Shown here in pieces: positions 1 through 7,427 of a stretch of 64,000 nt of DNA (its first letter is position 1; each line of letters begins with the position of its first letter). A program made the position numbers and the translations under genes. This DNA is from Chloroflexota bacterium. GTDB lineage: Bacteria; Chloroflexota; Dehalococcoidia; Lucifugimonadales; Lucifugimonadaceae. Location of the stretch: NCBI GenBank assembly GCA_018650845.1, contig JABIFF010000012.1, positions 124,001 to 188,000 of the forward strand, written 5' to 3'. A model generated the notes under the pieces. The model ran no database searches. It saw only the letters and a list, made by a program, of their open reading frames with translations, and was not told where the DNA came from.

Positions 1-1385
1 CCGAACTTTACGACGCTGGAAAAGGGCGCGACGACCACCGTATGACCCAGACTGAAATCAACGATCTACTCGTTGAACTCGGCCTTCGAGGTCTCACGGT
101 CTGCCGACTCAAAGGCGGCGACCCGTTTGTGTTCGGACGTGGTGGCGAAGAAGCGCTCGATCTCGCCGCAGCAGGGGTTCCGTGGGAAGTTGTTCCCGGT
201 ATTTCATCGACTATCGCAGCTCCTGCCTATGCGGGAATCCCAGTCACCCAACGTGGCATGTCGACTTCTTTGACCATCGTTACCGGAAGCGAAGATCCCA
301 ACAAGCCTGATTCCACAATTAACTGGGATGCGCTTGCGGGCCTGTCAGGAACTCTCGTATTTGTAATGGGCTGGAAGAGCATGAACGACATCGTTGCAGC
401 CCTCACTTCCCGTGGAGTTTCGAACGAACGACCAGCAGCGCTTATTCAGTGGGGAACGACTTCCAATCAGAAAGTTGTTACTGGTCCGATAGCCGAAATC
501 GTTGCACGCGGAGTCGAAGCCGGCATCGGTGCACCAGTCGCATTGGTTATCGGTGAAGTAGCCGGTCTTCGTGACGCTATGGCGTGGTTCGATACTCGCC
601 CACTATTTGGCAAACGAGTCCTGGTTACCCGAGCACGATCACAGGCAAGTAAGCTCGTGAAGCAGCTCGAAGATCTCGGGGCTGAAGTACTCGAATATCC
701 AACTATCGAAATCGTTCCAGTGCGTGATCCTTCACCGCTCGATGAAGCTTTGCGGAATATTTCGAAGTACGACTGGATGATGTTCACCAGCTCGAACGCT
801 GTACGCGGAATCGCCGAACGCATGAAAGCAATCGGCATAGATTCCCGAGCTTTGGCTCATTTGAAATTCGGAGTGAATGGTCCTTCCACAGCGAGAGCAC
901 TCGCCGAAATCGGCATCAACGCCGATGCCATACCCGATCAGTACCTCGCTAGCGCAATGGTCGAGCTTCTGAAAAACGACGGCATCACACCGGAGAACGT
1001 GCTATTTCCACGTAGCGAAATCGGCCGAGAGACTCTCGCCAATGGATTACGCGACCTCGGTTCAAACGTCGACGAAGTAGTCGCTTACTCAACTGAGTCA
1101 CCAAACGACACTGGTGATCTCGCGAAAGCAGCCTACGAAGAAGGCATCGATTTCACCACGTTCACCAGCTCATCGACCGTTCGCAACCTGGTCGATCTAC
1201 TCGGTGGCAGTCCCGATCTAATCAACAGCAGCAAGACGGTAATCATCGGTCCCATCACCGCTGATACCGCCAAAGAACTCAACGTGAACATCGACATTCA
1301 AGCCGAAGAGCAATCCATCGCCGGAATCGTCAAAGCAATTCAATCTCACGTTGCTGAAACGCCAGAACAGGTAAAACAGGGATAA
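1..1385 (+). CDS. cobA-hemD: Uroporphyrinogen-III C-methyltransferase / uroporphyrinogen-III synthase fusion (5' partial)
   Basis: The reading frame is open to the left edge, so the N-terminus is missing; the ATG at 42 is internal, because the codons before it already encode SUMT sequence (DAGKGRDDH). The first ~190 visible residues are the SAM-dependent methyltransferase domain, with the family motif RLKGGDPFVFGRGGEE and a PGISS loop. After the linker LFGKRVLVTRARSQ comes a HemD domain of ~240 residues with FTSSNAVRG and a second TSSSTVRNL segment. Known role: HemD closes the linear hydroxymethylbilane to uroporphyrinogen III, and CobA methylates it toward precorrin-2 (sirohaem/B12). hemB follows 7 bp downstream, so the two form an operon. 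Such fusions are common in Gram-positive and Chloroflexota lineages. Confidence 0.93.
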   Translation, partial: ELYDAGKGRDDHRMTQTEINDLLVELGLRGLTVCRLKGGDPFVFGRGGEEALDLAAAGVPWEVVPGISSTIAAPAYAGIPVTQRGMSTSLTIVTGSEDPNKPDSTINWDALAGLSGTLVFVMGWKSMNDIVAALTSRGVSNERPAALIQWGTTSNQKVVTGPIAEIVARGVEAGIGAPVALVIGEVAGLRDAMAWFDTRPLFGKRVLVTRARSQASKLVKQLEDLGAEVLEYPTIEIVPVRDPSPLDEALRNISKYDWMMFTSSNAVRGIAERMKAIGIDSRALAHLKFGVNGPSTARALAEIGINADAIPDQYLASAMVELLKNDGITPENVLFPRSEIGRETLANGLRDLGSNVDEVVAYSTESPNDTGDLAKAAYEEGIDFTTFTSSSTVRNLVDLLGGSPDLINSSKTVIIGPITADTAKELNVNIDIQAEEQSIAGIVKAIQSHVAETPEQVKQG

Positions 1386-1392
1386 TAGGTAT

Positions 1393-2373
1393 ATGACCAG
1401 CGACCAATACCCTCACCTTCGCCGACTTCGCCGCAACGGCACGCTGCGCGACATGCTGAACGAAAACCGTCTCTCAGCCTCAGAGTTCATCTACCCAATG
1501 TTCGTTGTGAACGGCTCTGGCGTTCGTACTCCCATCGAGCCAATGCCGGGTATCGATCAGATCTCCGTCGACATCGCAGTTGAAGAAGCTCAAAAAGCCA
1601 TGGAAGCCGGAGTGAAATCGGTTCTCCTCTTTGGAATACCCGACGATAAAGACGCCACAGGATCGGGTGCAAGTTCGCCAGACGAGGCCGTCCAAAAAGC
1701 AGTTCAGGCGATCAAGAAAGCATCGCCTGAAACCTATGTAATCACTGACGTGTGCTTGTGTGAATACACCGATCACGGTCACTGCGGAATCGTCAAAGGT
1801 AACGATGTCGATAACGACGCAACGCTGCCGCTACTCGCACAAACCGCTGTTTCGCACGCCGAAGCCGGCGCCGACATGGTCGCTCCCTCAGCAATGATGG
1901 ACGGCCAAGTAGCTGCCATACGCGAAGGGCTCAACCAAGCAGGCTTCTCTGATACTCCGATTATGGGCTACTCGGCGAAATACGCTTCTGCGTTTTATGG
2001 ACCGTTCCGTATCGCAGCCGATTCTGCCCCGCAGTTTGGCGACCGACGCGCCTACCAAATGGCTCCAAATCAGGGTCGTGAGGCGATGCGAGAGGTCGAG
2101 GCCGATCTTGAAGAGGGTGCCGACATCATCATGGTGAAGCCCGCGCTCGCCTATCTCGACGTGATCAAAGAAGCCTCGATGCGCTTCGACACGCCGCTCG
2201 CCGCCTACAACGTAAGTGGTGAATACTCAATGATTGCCGCTGCGGGTCAAGCAGGATGGATCGACCGGGAACGTGCCATGATGGAAGTACTAACTTCGAT
2301 CAAACGAGCTGGTGCAGATCTCATCATCACCTACAGCGCAATCGAAGCAGCTGGAATCATCTCCAAAGGCTAG
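1393..2373 (+). CDS. hemB: Delta-aminolevulinic acid dehydratase (porphobilinogen synthase)
   Basis: Cytosolic enzyme that condenses two 5-aminolevulinate molecules to porphobilinogen, the second step of tetrapyrrole synthesis. The 326-residue length is typical. Both Schiff-base lysines are visible, K196 in YSAKYASAFYGPF and K249 in MVKPALAYLDV. The segment DVCLCEYTDHGHCG supplies three cysteines (C121, C123, C131), marking the zinc-dependent class rather than the magnesium/aspartate class. The ATG lies 7 bp after the cobA-hemD stop, consistent with one transcript. Identity is secure. Confidence 0.97.
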   Translation: MTSDQYPHLRRLRRNGTLRDMLNENRLSASEFIYPMFVVNGSGVRTPIEPMPGIDQISVDIAVEEAQKAMEAGVKSVLLFGIPDDKDATGSGASSPDEAVQKAVQAIKKASPETYVITDVCLCEYTDHGHCGIVKGNDVDNDATLPLLAQTAVSHAEAGADMVAPSAMMDGQVAAIREGLNQAGFSDTPIMGYSAKYASAFYGPFRIAADSAPQFGDRRAYQMAPNQGREAMREVEADLEEGADIIMVKPALAYLDVIKEASMRFDTPLAAYNVSGEYSMIAAAGQAGWIDRERAMMEVLTSIKRAGADLIITYSAIEAAGIISKG

Positions 2374-2422
2374 ATTTTCCAGTTATTCAGATAGATCAGT
2401 AACCCTGTTCACTTGATTCGAA

Positions 2423-2440
2423 TTAGACTTAAATGTCTAA
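2423..2440. promoter_or_regulatory. Palindrome upstream of the aquaporin gene
   Basis: TTAGAC and GTCTAA are perfect inverted half-sites separated by 6 bp, in the 178-bp gap between hemB and the aquaporin gene. Such an 18-bp palindrome in a promoter-sized gap is compatible with a dimeric repressor operator. A weak -35-like TTGATT at 2413 and TCTAAA at 2436 would place it inside a promoter. Function is inferred only from position and symmetry. Confidence 0.3.
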
Positions 2441-2551
2441 ACTTGAACTATTGCGCGTATAGAACACAAACCCGACGACTTATTCTGGGCTGAAACAGTC
2501 GGTTCAATTCACGGAATGCCACGGGCATCCTGAGATTCAGAGGAACTACAA

Positions 2552-3286
2552 ATGAACGAACTAACGTCTGGCAACAACCTTCGAGGTTTGATGGCAGAAT
2601 TTATTGCGACATTCACCTTCGTATTCATGGGAATCGGAGCGGTAGGAGCTGCCATCGGTGCGGGACTATCGCTAGCTGATCCATTCGACACGGCAGGGCT
2701 CATCGTTATCTCTCTTGGTCACGGTGTAGGTATCTTCGTCGGAATCATCGTTTTCGGTCGAGTTACCGGTGCGCATTTGAACCCGGCCGTTACGATCGCA
2801 GCGATCGTTTCGGGCAATATTGGAATTCTCCGTGGGTTCACTTACATCGTCGGTCAACTAGCGGGTGCAACGCTCGCAGCTTTCCTTATCGACAAGTTCG
2901 CATGGCCTATCCCGAACCTCGGAGTGCACGGGCCAAGCATCGCGGTAGGCGATGCCCTCGTTATCGAGGTAATTGTTTCGTTCTTCCTCGTATTTACGAT
3001 TTTCGCTACAGCTATCGATAAGCGAGGAAACGCCATGTTGGCTCCTCTCGCTATCGCACTCGTTGTATTCGTAGATCACCTGATCGCTGTACCTCTAACT
3101 GGCGCATCGATGAACCCAGCCCGAAGTTTCGGACCAGCATTGGTTGGCGGCTACTGGGCAGATCACTGGATCTACTGGGTAGGACCAATCGTCGGCGGAA
3201 TCACAGCTGCAATTGCTTACGTAATGATCTTCGGCGAGAAGGCCGACAAAGATAAGTTCGGTACGCTCAGTTTGGGTTCTGACTAG
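2552..3286 (+). CDS. MIP-family aquaporin / glycerol facilitator
   Basis: Integral membrane channel for water or small neutral solutes. The 244 residues contain six hydrophobic segments and the two hallmark half-helix motifs, HLNPAVTI in the first half and SMNPARSFGPA in the second; the arginine after the second NPA belongs to the selectivity filter. The spacing resembles AqpZ/AqpM-type channels more than the longer GlpF proteins, but substrate cannot be settled from sequence. It is transcribed alone, with a palindrome upstream and a strong hairpin about 80 bp downstream. Confidence 0.92.
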   Translation: MNELTSGNNLRGLMAEFIATFTFVFMGIGAVGAAIGAGLSLADPFDTAGLIVISLGHGVGIFVGIIVFGRVTGAHLNPAVTIAAIVSGNIGILRGFTYIVGQLAGATLAAFLIDKFAWPIPNLGVHGPSIAVGDALVIEVIVSFFLVFTIFATAIDKRGNAMLAPLAIALVVFVDHLIAVPLTGASMNPARSFGPALVGGYWADHWIYWVGPIVGGITAAIAYVMIFGEKADKDKFGTLSLGSD

Positions 3287-3340
3287 TTCAGAAACCACGA
3301 AGATGATCAATCTGCGTTGAGCCTGTATGGTTCTCGCAGT

Positions 3341-4591
3341 ATGGATCATCGACAGAACATAATTAGAAAGCCGGCAGCACCTGCAACATTGGTACTGCCG
3401 GCTTTCTTGTTAATTGTCCTGACCATCATTAGTTGTTCCAGCAACGGTTCAGATGGAGACGGGCGACTATCGCCTGAATCTATCGACCAAGTCAGGTCCG
3501 ATCTACAGATAGCACTCGATGATTGGCGTGACGGCGAGCGAATCACGGGAGCGACTATTTCTGTCTTCGCCCCTGCGGTCGGTGAAATTAATCTAGCCAG
3601 TGGCTTTTCTAAACTCTCGATTGATCGTGAGCGTTTTCCTGATACGCCCCTAGCGATAGACCAACCGATGTTTGTTGGCGACCTCACTCACTTACTTATC
3701 GCTTCAGCCGTCATTCAACTCAACAACGAGGAAAAGCTAGATCTTCAGCAATCGATCGAGACCTGGTTTCCAAATATCGAAAATTCATCGCTAGTCACCA
3801 TTCGAAATCTTCTCGAACACACGAGTGGAATTCCAGTCTTCTACACCGAAGAATTCCTCGACGTACTGTACGAGCGGAGTCCGAATACTGCGCAAATTCC
3901 CGACGACGTAATAGCAATAGCAGCAGCTGAGGGATCGTTCTTCCAGCCGGGTTCTCAGTACGGCTACTCAAAAACCAACTACATAGTCTTGGGCAGGATT
4001 ATCGAGCGAATCACCGGCTCAACCCTCGAAACTGAGTTACGCAATCGATTCTTCGAGCCACTCGGAATGAACGATACGTATCTGGCAGCAAGAGAAGAGA
4101 TTCCCGGGGGCTTTCCGCTTGGTTACGAGTACGCCGGATTAACCTCCGATGCGCCGACAGCGATTGACGGCCATGTGCCACAAACTCCTACTATTTCGGT
4201 AGTCAGCGCCGAATGGGCGTCAGGCGGACTGGTTTCGACAACTCAGGACCTGATCAAGCTGGTCAAGGGCATTTTCGAGTCGGACATATACGGTGATGTT
4301 CGATACGAACTTATTCGACCAGCCGTTCATCCTGCGCAGTCTGGTGGAGCTACTCAAATCAATTCAGGCGCGGGCGTATTTGTGTGGGACGACGATGGCG
4401 ATCTCGCGGTCGGTCAATTCGGCTTCATTTATCCGTTCTCTGCCCAGTTCATCTACTGGCCTGAATCTGAAATTGTCATAGCATTGATCGCAAACGAGGT
4501 CGACTCTTCACGAAATCCAAACTCGAATTTCCAACTGCCCGTGATCGAGAATCTGACGATGAAAGCAAAAGCTATTCTCGACGGTGATTAG
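3341..4591 (+). CDS. Lipoprotein with beta-lactamase/PBP fold, catalytic residues replaced
   Basis: I prefer the ATG at 3341 (416 aa) over an upstream TTG at 3317. A hydrophobic segment ends in the lipobox TIISC (C32), so the protein is probably lipid-anchored outside the membrane. The rest follows the serine hydrolase family PF00144: LLEHTSGIP, GYSKTNYIVLGRIIERITG and ASGGLVSTTQDL. The nucleophile motif S-x-x-K is absent: where the family has GSxTK this protein has GDLTH (D114, H117). YxN reads YSK, and the third HxG-type motif reads GQFG. The fold is thus supported but hydrolase activity is unlikely; a binding or scaffold role is my inference. A perfect hairpin overlaps its first codons. 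Confidence 0.8.
   Translation: MDHRQNIIRKPAAPATLVLPAFLLIVLTIISCSSNGSDGDGRLSPESIDQVRSDLQIALDDWRDGERITGATISVFAPAVGEINLASGFSKLSIDRERFPDTPLAIDQPMFVGDLTHLLIASAVIQLNNEEKLDLQQSIETWFPNIENSSLVTIRNLLEHTSGIPVFYTEEFLDVLYERSPNTAQIPDDVIAIAAAEGSFFQPGSQYGYSKTNYIVLGRIIERITGSTLETELRNRFFEPLGMNDTYLAAREEIPGGFPLGYEYAGLTSDAPTAIDGHVPQTPTISVVSAEWASGGLVSTTQDLIKLVKGIFESDIYGDVRYELIRPAVHPAQSGGATQINSGAGVFVWDDDGDLAVGQFGFIYPFSAQFIYWPESEIVIALIANEVDSSRNPNSNFQLPVIENLTMKAKAILDGD
3366..3406 (+). terminator. Perfect 12-bp hairpin at the start of the following lipoprotein gene
   Basis: GAAAGCCGGCAG (3366-3377) pairs perfectly with CTGCCGGCTTTC (3395-3406) around a 17-nt loop and is followed by a T-rich stretch (TTGTTAATTG). It would serve as an intrinsic terminator for the aquaporin gene at 2552. 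Unusually, it lies within the signal-peptide codons of the next gene if that gene starts at 3341. Confidence 0.6.
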
Positions 4592-4601
4592 CCAACCCGA
4601 A

Positions 4602-5036
4602 CTAGCTGCGAATTCGCCCTCGCAAGCTTGAACGTTTCACCGGACCGAACTTGCGGCTATCAGTCGAAGCTGAACGGTTGTCACCGAGAACAACGTACTC
4701 GTCGTCTCGAGGCCACCATTCGTGATTGTCGGTAGTGAGATCAGGGCAGTAAGCGAACGGATCCTCGACTGATTCGCCGTTCACCAGAAGATCGCCGGCA
4801 TTCAACGCCACCTCTTCGCCCGGCAAGCCAATAATTCGCTTCAATATCCAATGACCATCAGTATGAGGATCCTCTAGGCGCACAACATCGAAGCGTTGTG
4901 GTTCACGCCGACGAAACCCAGCACGCAGAGAAATTACCCACGAATTTTCGCCAATTGCAGGTTCCATGCTTCGTCCGCGAACCTTGATCAATTGCGCAGA
5001 GAATAATTCAATTAGTGCGTTAATAATGAAATTCAA
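4602..5036 (-). CDS. sodX: Nickel-type superoxide dismutase maturation protease (S26 signal peptidase family)
   Basis: A 144-residue S26 peptidase with the catalytic serine in GRSMEP (S23) and the general-base lysine in ILKRIIGLPGE (K66), followed by the conserved VVLGDNRSASTDSRKFGPV block. It is short and has only a weakly hydrophobic N-terminus, unlike ordinary leader peptidases. It is divergently oriented to a nickel superoxide dismutase gene 135 bp away. In known systems this partner removes the leader so that His1 of the nickel hook becomes the N-terminus. The start is TTG; function comes from family plus context. Confidence 0.9.
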   Translation of the reverse strand: MNFIINALIELFSAQLIKVRGRSMEPAIGENSWVISLRAGFRRREPQRFDVVRLEDPHTDGHWILKRIIGLPGEEVALNAGDLLVNGESVEDPFAYCPDLTTDNHEWWPRDDEYVVLGDNRSASTDSRKFGPVKRSSLRGRIRS

Positions 5037-5171
5037 CTGAGAATCTTGTTTCTACGTGTTAGATTTGTCGGGCTAACCGAAAGCGGAAGGTTCGGCACGT
5101 CTAGTGGCAGCCAGCATTTTTCCGCCAAAGCTGCGCACTCAATCGTGCATTTTTCACAAAAAGGAAAACTC

Positions 5172-5600
5172 ATGTTCCGTACTATCTCAAGAATTGCCGA
5201 CCGGGTACTTCCCGTCGGAATGGCCGATGCTCATTGTGACATCCCTTGCGGCATTTACGACCCTCGTGACGCCATTCAGGCAGCACAAACTGTTATCCGA
5301 ATGACTGAACTCATTCAAGGAATGGGCGTTCCGTCGACTGTCGACGAGCACAACTCATTCAACCGCTACGTTGCTGTAAAAGAAGAGCACGCAACTAAGG
5401 CCAAGAACGATATCGTTATCATCTGGACTGACTACTTCAAGCCTGAGCACCTCGCTGCTCACCCTGACCTTCACACTAAGGTTTGGGAAGCTTGCAAGCT
5501 CGGTTCACAGGTCAAACAGCACGTCGACATGGACGCCGCTGTTGCTTTCAAGGCAGCCCTCGAACAGATCGGCGAAGCCTTCGCAGAAACCAAGAAGTAA
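5172..5600 (+). CDS. sodN: Nickel superoxide dismutase
   Basis: Detoxifies superoxide with a Ni centre. I place the start at ATG 5172, preceded by AAGGAAAA, giving 142 aa; an upstream in-frame start would add 42 unsupported residues. A 20-residue leader ends just before the nickel-hook sequence HCDIPCGIY (H21, C22, C26, Y29), which matches the family signature H-C-D-x-P-C-G-x-Y exactly. Cleavage before H21 by the neighbouring SodX would expose the ligand amine. The rest is the all-alpha family core. A terminator follows at 5628. Iron-poor marine bacteria commonly use this enzyme. Confidence 0.97.
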   Translation: MFRTISRIADRVLPVGMADAHCDIPCGIYDPRDAIQAAQTVIRMTELIQGMGVPSTVDEHNSFNRYVAVKEEHATKAKNDIVIIWTDYFKPEHLAAHPDLHTKVWEACKLGSQVKQHVDMDAAVAFKAALEQIGEAFAETKK

Positions 5601-5627
5601 TCCCTTTCTAGGTATATAGTTACTTCT

Positions 5628-5665
5628 GAAAGAGGTCAGATTTCCGTCTGGCCTCTTTCTATTTA
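5628..5665 (+). terminator. Intrinsic terminator of sodN
   Basis: GAAAGAGGTCAGA (5628-5640) pairs with TCTGGCCTCTTTC (5647-5659) with one G-T wobble and a 6-nt loop, followed by TATTT. It lies 28 bp past the sodN stop codon. Confidence 0.75.
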
Positions 5666-5739
5666 ACGGCCCTTTTCTGCGCTATGCTGCCCCTGCCTCT
5701 CACATTCTTAAGAGTAGCGACCGCCAGAAAGAGTCAATC

Positions 5740-6792
5740 TTGCACATCTACGAACTCGATACGCCATCTGTCGTCATTGACCTCGACGTTCTCGAAAAGA
5801 ACATCAAAGGCATGGCAGATCACTGCAAGAAACTTGGCATCACGCTTCGCGGTCACACGAAGAGCCACAAAAATCCCGAGATCGCTAAGATGCAGGTTGC
5901 AGCAGGATCACAGGGCATAGTGTGCCAAAAACTGGGCGATGCCGAGAACATGGTTCGCAATGGACTCGACGATATTTTGATGACCTACAACATCGTCGGT
6001 CGACAAAAAGTTCAGCGCCTTTGTGAACTAGCACGCCAAGTAAAAATGACCGTTACGGTCGATTCGCTAGCGGTAGCCGAAGGAATTTCTAAACAGGCGA
6101 CGCATGACGGCGTAACGATAGGCGTACTGGTCGAAATCGATACCGGCAGCAAACGCACAGGCGTGCAATCGCCAGCTGCTGCCGAAGAACTTGGCAAGCA
6201 GGTTCAGTCCCTACCCGGTCTCGAACTACGCGGGCTAATGACTTACCCAAGCGTCGCCGAATCCAAGCCTGTCATCGACGAAGCAGTCGAACGATTTTCG
6301 AACGCTAATCTCCCGCTCGACATCATCAGTGGAGGCGGAACCGGCCATGAACAGCAATCGAAAGAACTCGGGTTCACCGAGCACCGCAGCGGGTCGTATG
6401 TCTACGAGGGGCTAACCCGGATACAGGGACGTGGCGACGGGAGCGATCTCTCACCAGAACGCTGTCCATTACGAGTAGTTGTAACGATTGTTAGTGTTCC
6501 AACTGACGATCGGCTCATTGTCGATGGCGGCATGAAAACTTTCCGACTATTTCCAGAAATGCCCTATGGTCTTGTCATCGAAGATTCCGGGTTAGTTTTC
6601 TCAGGAATGTCGGTCGAGCACGGCCATATCGACACGAGCGGATCGAATAAAAAATATGCAGTCGGTGACAGGCTAACGGTGATTCCCACTTACCAAGAGG
6701 GCGTCACGAATCTGCACGACGAAATCGTGTGGATGAGGGACGATCAGGTCACCCGTGTATGGCGAAACGAAGGCCGCGGCAAAGTGAAGTAG
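5740..6792 (+). CDS. D-threonine aldolase / D-serine dehydratase-like PLP enzyme (fold type III)
   Basis: Alanine-racemase-fold enzyme of 350 aa; the TTG start at 5740 follows a purine-rich AGAAAGAG. N-terminal LDTPSVVIDLDVLEKNI and the PLP-lysine segment RGHTKSHK (probable Schiff-base K41) place it in the DSD1/D-threonine aldolase family, and ISGGGTGHE is the expected phosphate-binding region. In characterised relatives a metal is bound near the C-terminus by H-x-C or H-x-D just before NLHD; here the segment is PTYQEGVTNLHD, so those positions are Y318 and E320. The substrate is therefore open and could be another D-3-hydroxy amino acid. It appears to be a single gene. Confidence 0.8.
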   Translation: MHIYELDTPSVVIDLDVLEKNIKGMADHCKKLGITLRGHTKSHKNPEIAKMQVAAGSQGIVCQKLGDAENMVRNGLDDILMTYNIVGRQKVQRLCELARQVKMTVTVDSLAVAEGISKQATHDGVTIGVLVEIDTGSKRTGVQSPAAAEELGKQVQSLPGLELRGLMTYPSVAESKPVIDEAVERFSNANLPLDIISGGGTGHEQQSKELGFTEHRSGSYVYEGLTRIQGRGDGSDLSPERCPLRVVVTIVSVPTDDRLIVDGGMKTFRLFPEMPYGLVIEDSGLVFSGMSVEHGHIDTSGSNKKYAVGDRLTVIPTYQEGVTNLHDEIVWMRDDQVTRVWRNEGRGKVK

Positions 6793-6843
6793 CTTCCAAG
6801 CTTTGAACGCGGTCTTTGGGGAAGTAGATACGTCGTACCGTTT

Positions 6844-6872
6844 CGAGATTCTGAATCGGGTTCAGAATCTCG
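6844..6872. terminator. Perfect 12-bp hairpin between convergent genes
   Basis: CGAGATTCTGAA (6844-6855) and TTCAGAATCTCG (6861-6872) are perfectly complementary around a 5-nt loop. It sits between the converging PLP-enzyme and YCII genes, so it probably ends both transcripts, although neither strand has a long T-tract. Confidence 0.5.
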
Positions 6873-6906
6873 GATTTCACGTTCGACTCTCACGCAACGC
6901 CCCGAC

Positions 6907-7245
6907 CTACGTTCCCGGAAGCGGCATCGCCTCGTGCACTTCGATCTCACAACCCGCGGCCCAACCTAAGTGTGGGTGTCCTTGCAACATCGCTTCGGCA
7001 GCGGCCATATTCTCGGCTTGCAAAATCGAGTAACCCGTTACATCCCTACTGCTTGATGAACTTCCGTCTGTCGTTAGTTTCTGACCTCCACCGAGTGGAG
7101 TCCCCATATCGACCAAGCCATCGCCACAGGCTTCGGCCCATGTCATCCAGGGTTTCATCCCCTCAGCCATTTCTTCGGGCGTCGCGCTCTGCATTCCGGC
7201 AAGCGCTTCTGCATCAGCGTGATAAATAACAATGTATTTGTTCAT
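6907..7245 (-). CDS. YCII-related domain protein
   Basis: A 112-residue protein beginning MNKYIVIYHAD. The start at 7245 is chosen because GGAGG lies 10 bp upstream, whereas a longer frame to 7281 has no such site. The pattern of an N-terminal beta strand, a W-rich middle, GYSILQAENMAAAEAMLQGHPHL and a final acidic strand fits the YCII/dimeric alpha-beta barrel family (PF03795), often small enzymes or stress proteins of unknown substrate. No neighbour suggests a more precise role. Confidence 0.7.
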   Translation of the reverse strand: MNKYIVIYHADAEALAGMQSATPEEMAEGMKPWMTWAEACGDGLVDMGTPLGGGQKLTTDGSSSSSRDVTGYSILQAENMAAAEAMLQGHPHLGWAAGCEIEVHEAMPLPGT

Positions 7246-7365
7246 AACAACCCAGCCTCCATGATTACCCGTGCGAACCACCGAGACTAGGTTGTGAGTC
7301 GAAAATAGTCAATTCAACTGACGCATAGCGTTATTTTGCCAAAGGCAAAAAATCAACCTCGAACG

Positions 7366-7408
7366 TTAAAAAGAAAAGCCCCTCTCCAACAGTGAAGAAG
7401 GGCTTTTC
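7366..7408 (-). terminator. Intrinsic terminator of the isocitrate dehydrogenase gene
   Basis: AAAAGCCCCTCT (7374-7385) pairs with AGAAGGGCTTTT (7396-7407) with one mismatch. Read on the minus strand the stem is followed by a T-rich TTTTCTTTTT, 20 bp past the stop of the gene ending at 7428. A second small hairpin (TTTTGCC/GGCAAAA, 7334-7350) follows. Confidence 0.75.
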
Positions 7409-7427
7409 GATTATTGATCGTTCGTAA

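Noticed and set aside
5046-5171. Longer start for sodN
   Set aside because: The 42 extra residues lack conservation features, whereas AAGGAAAA and a proper leader precede ATG 5172.
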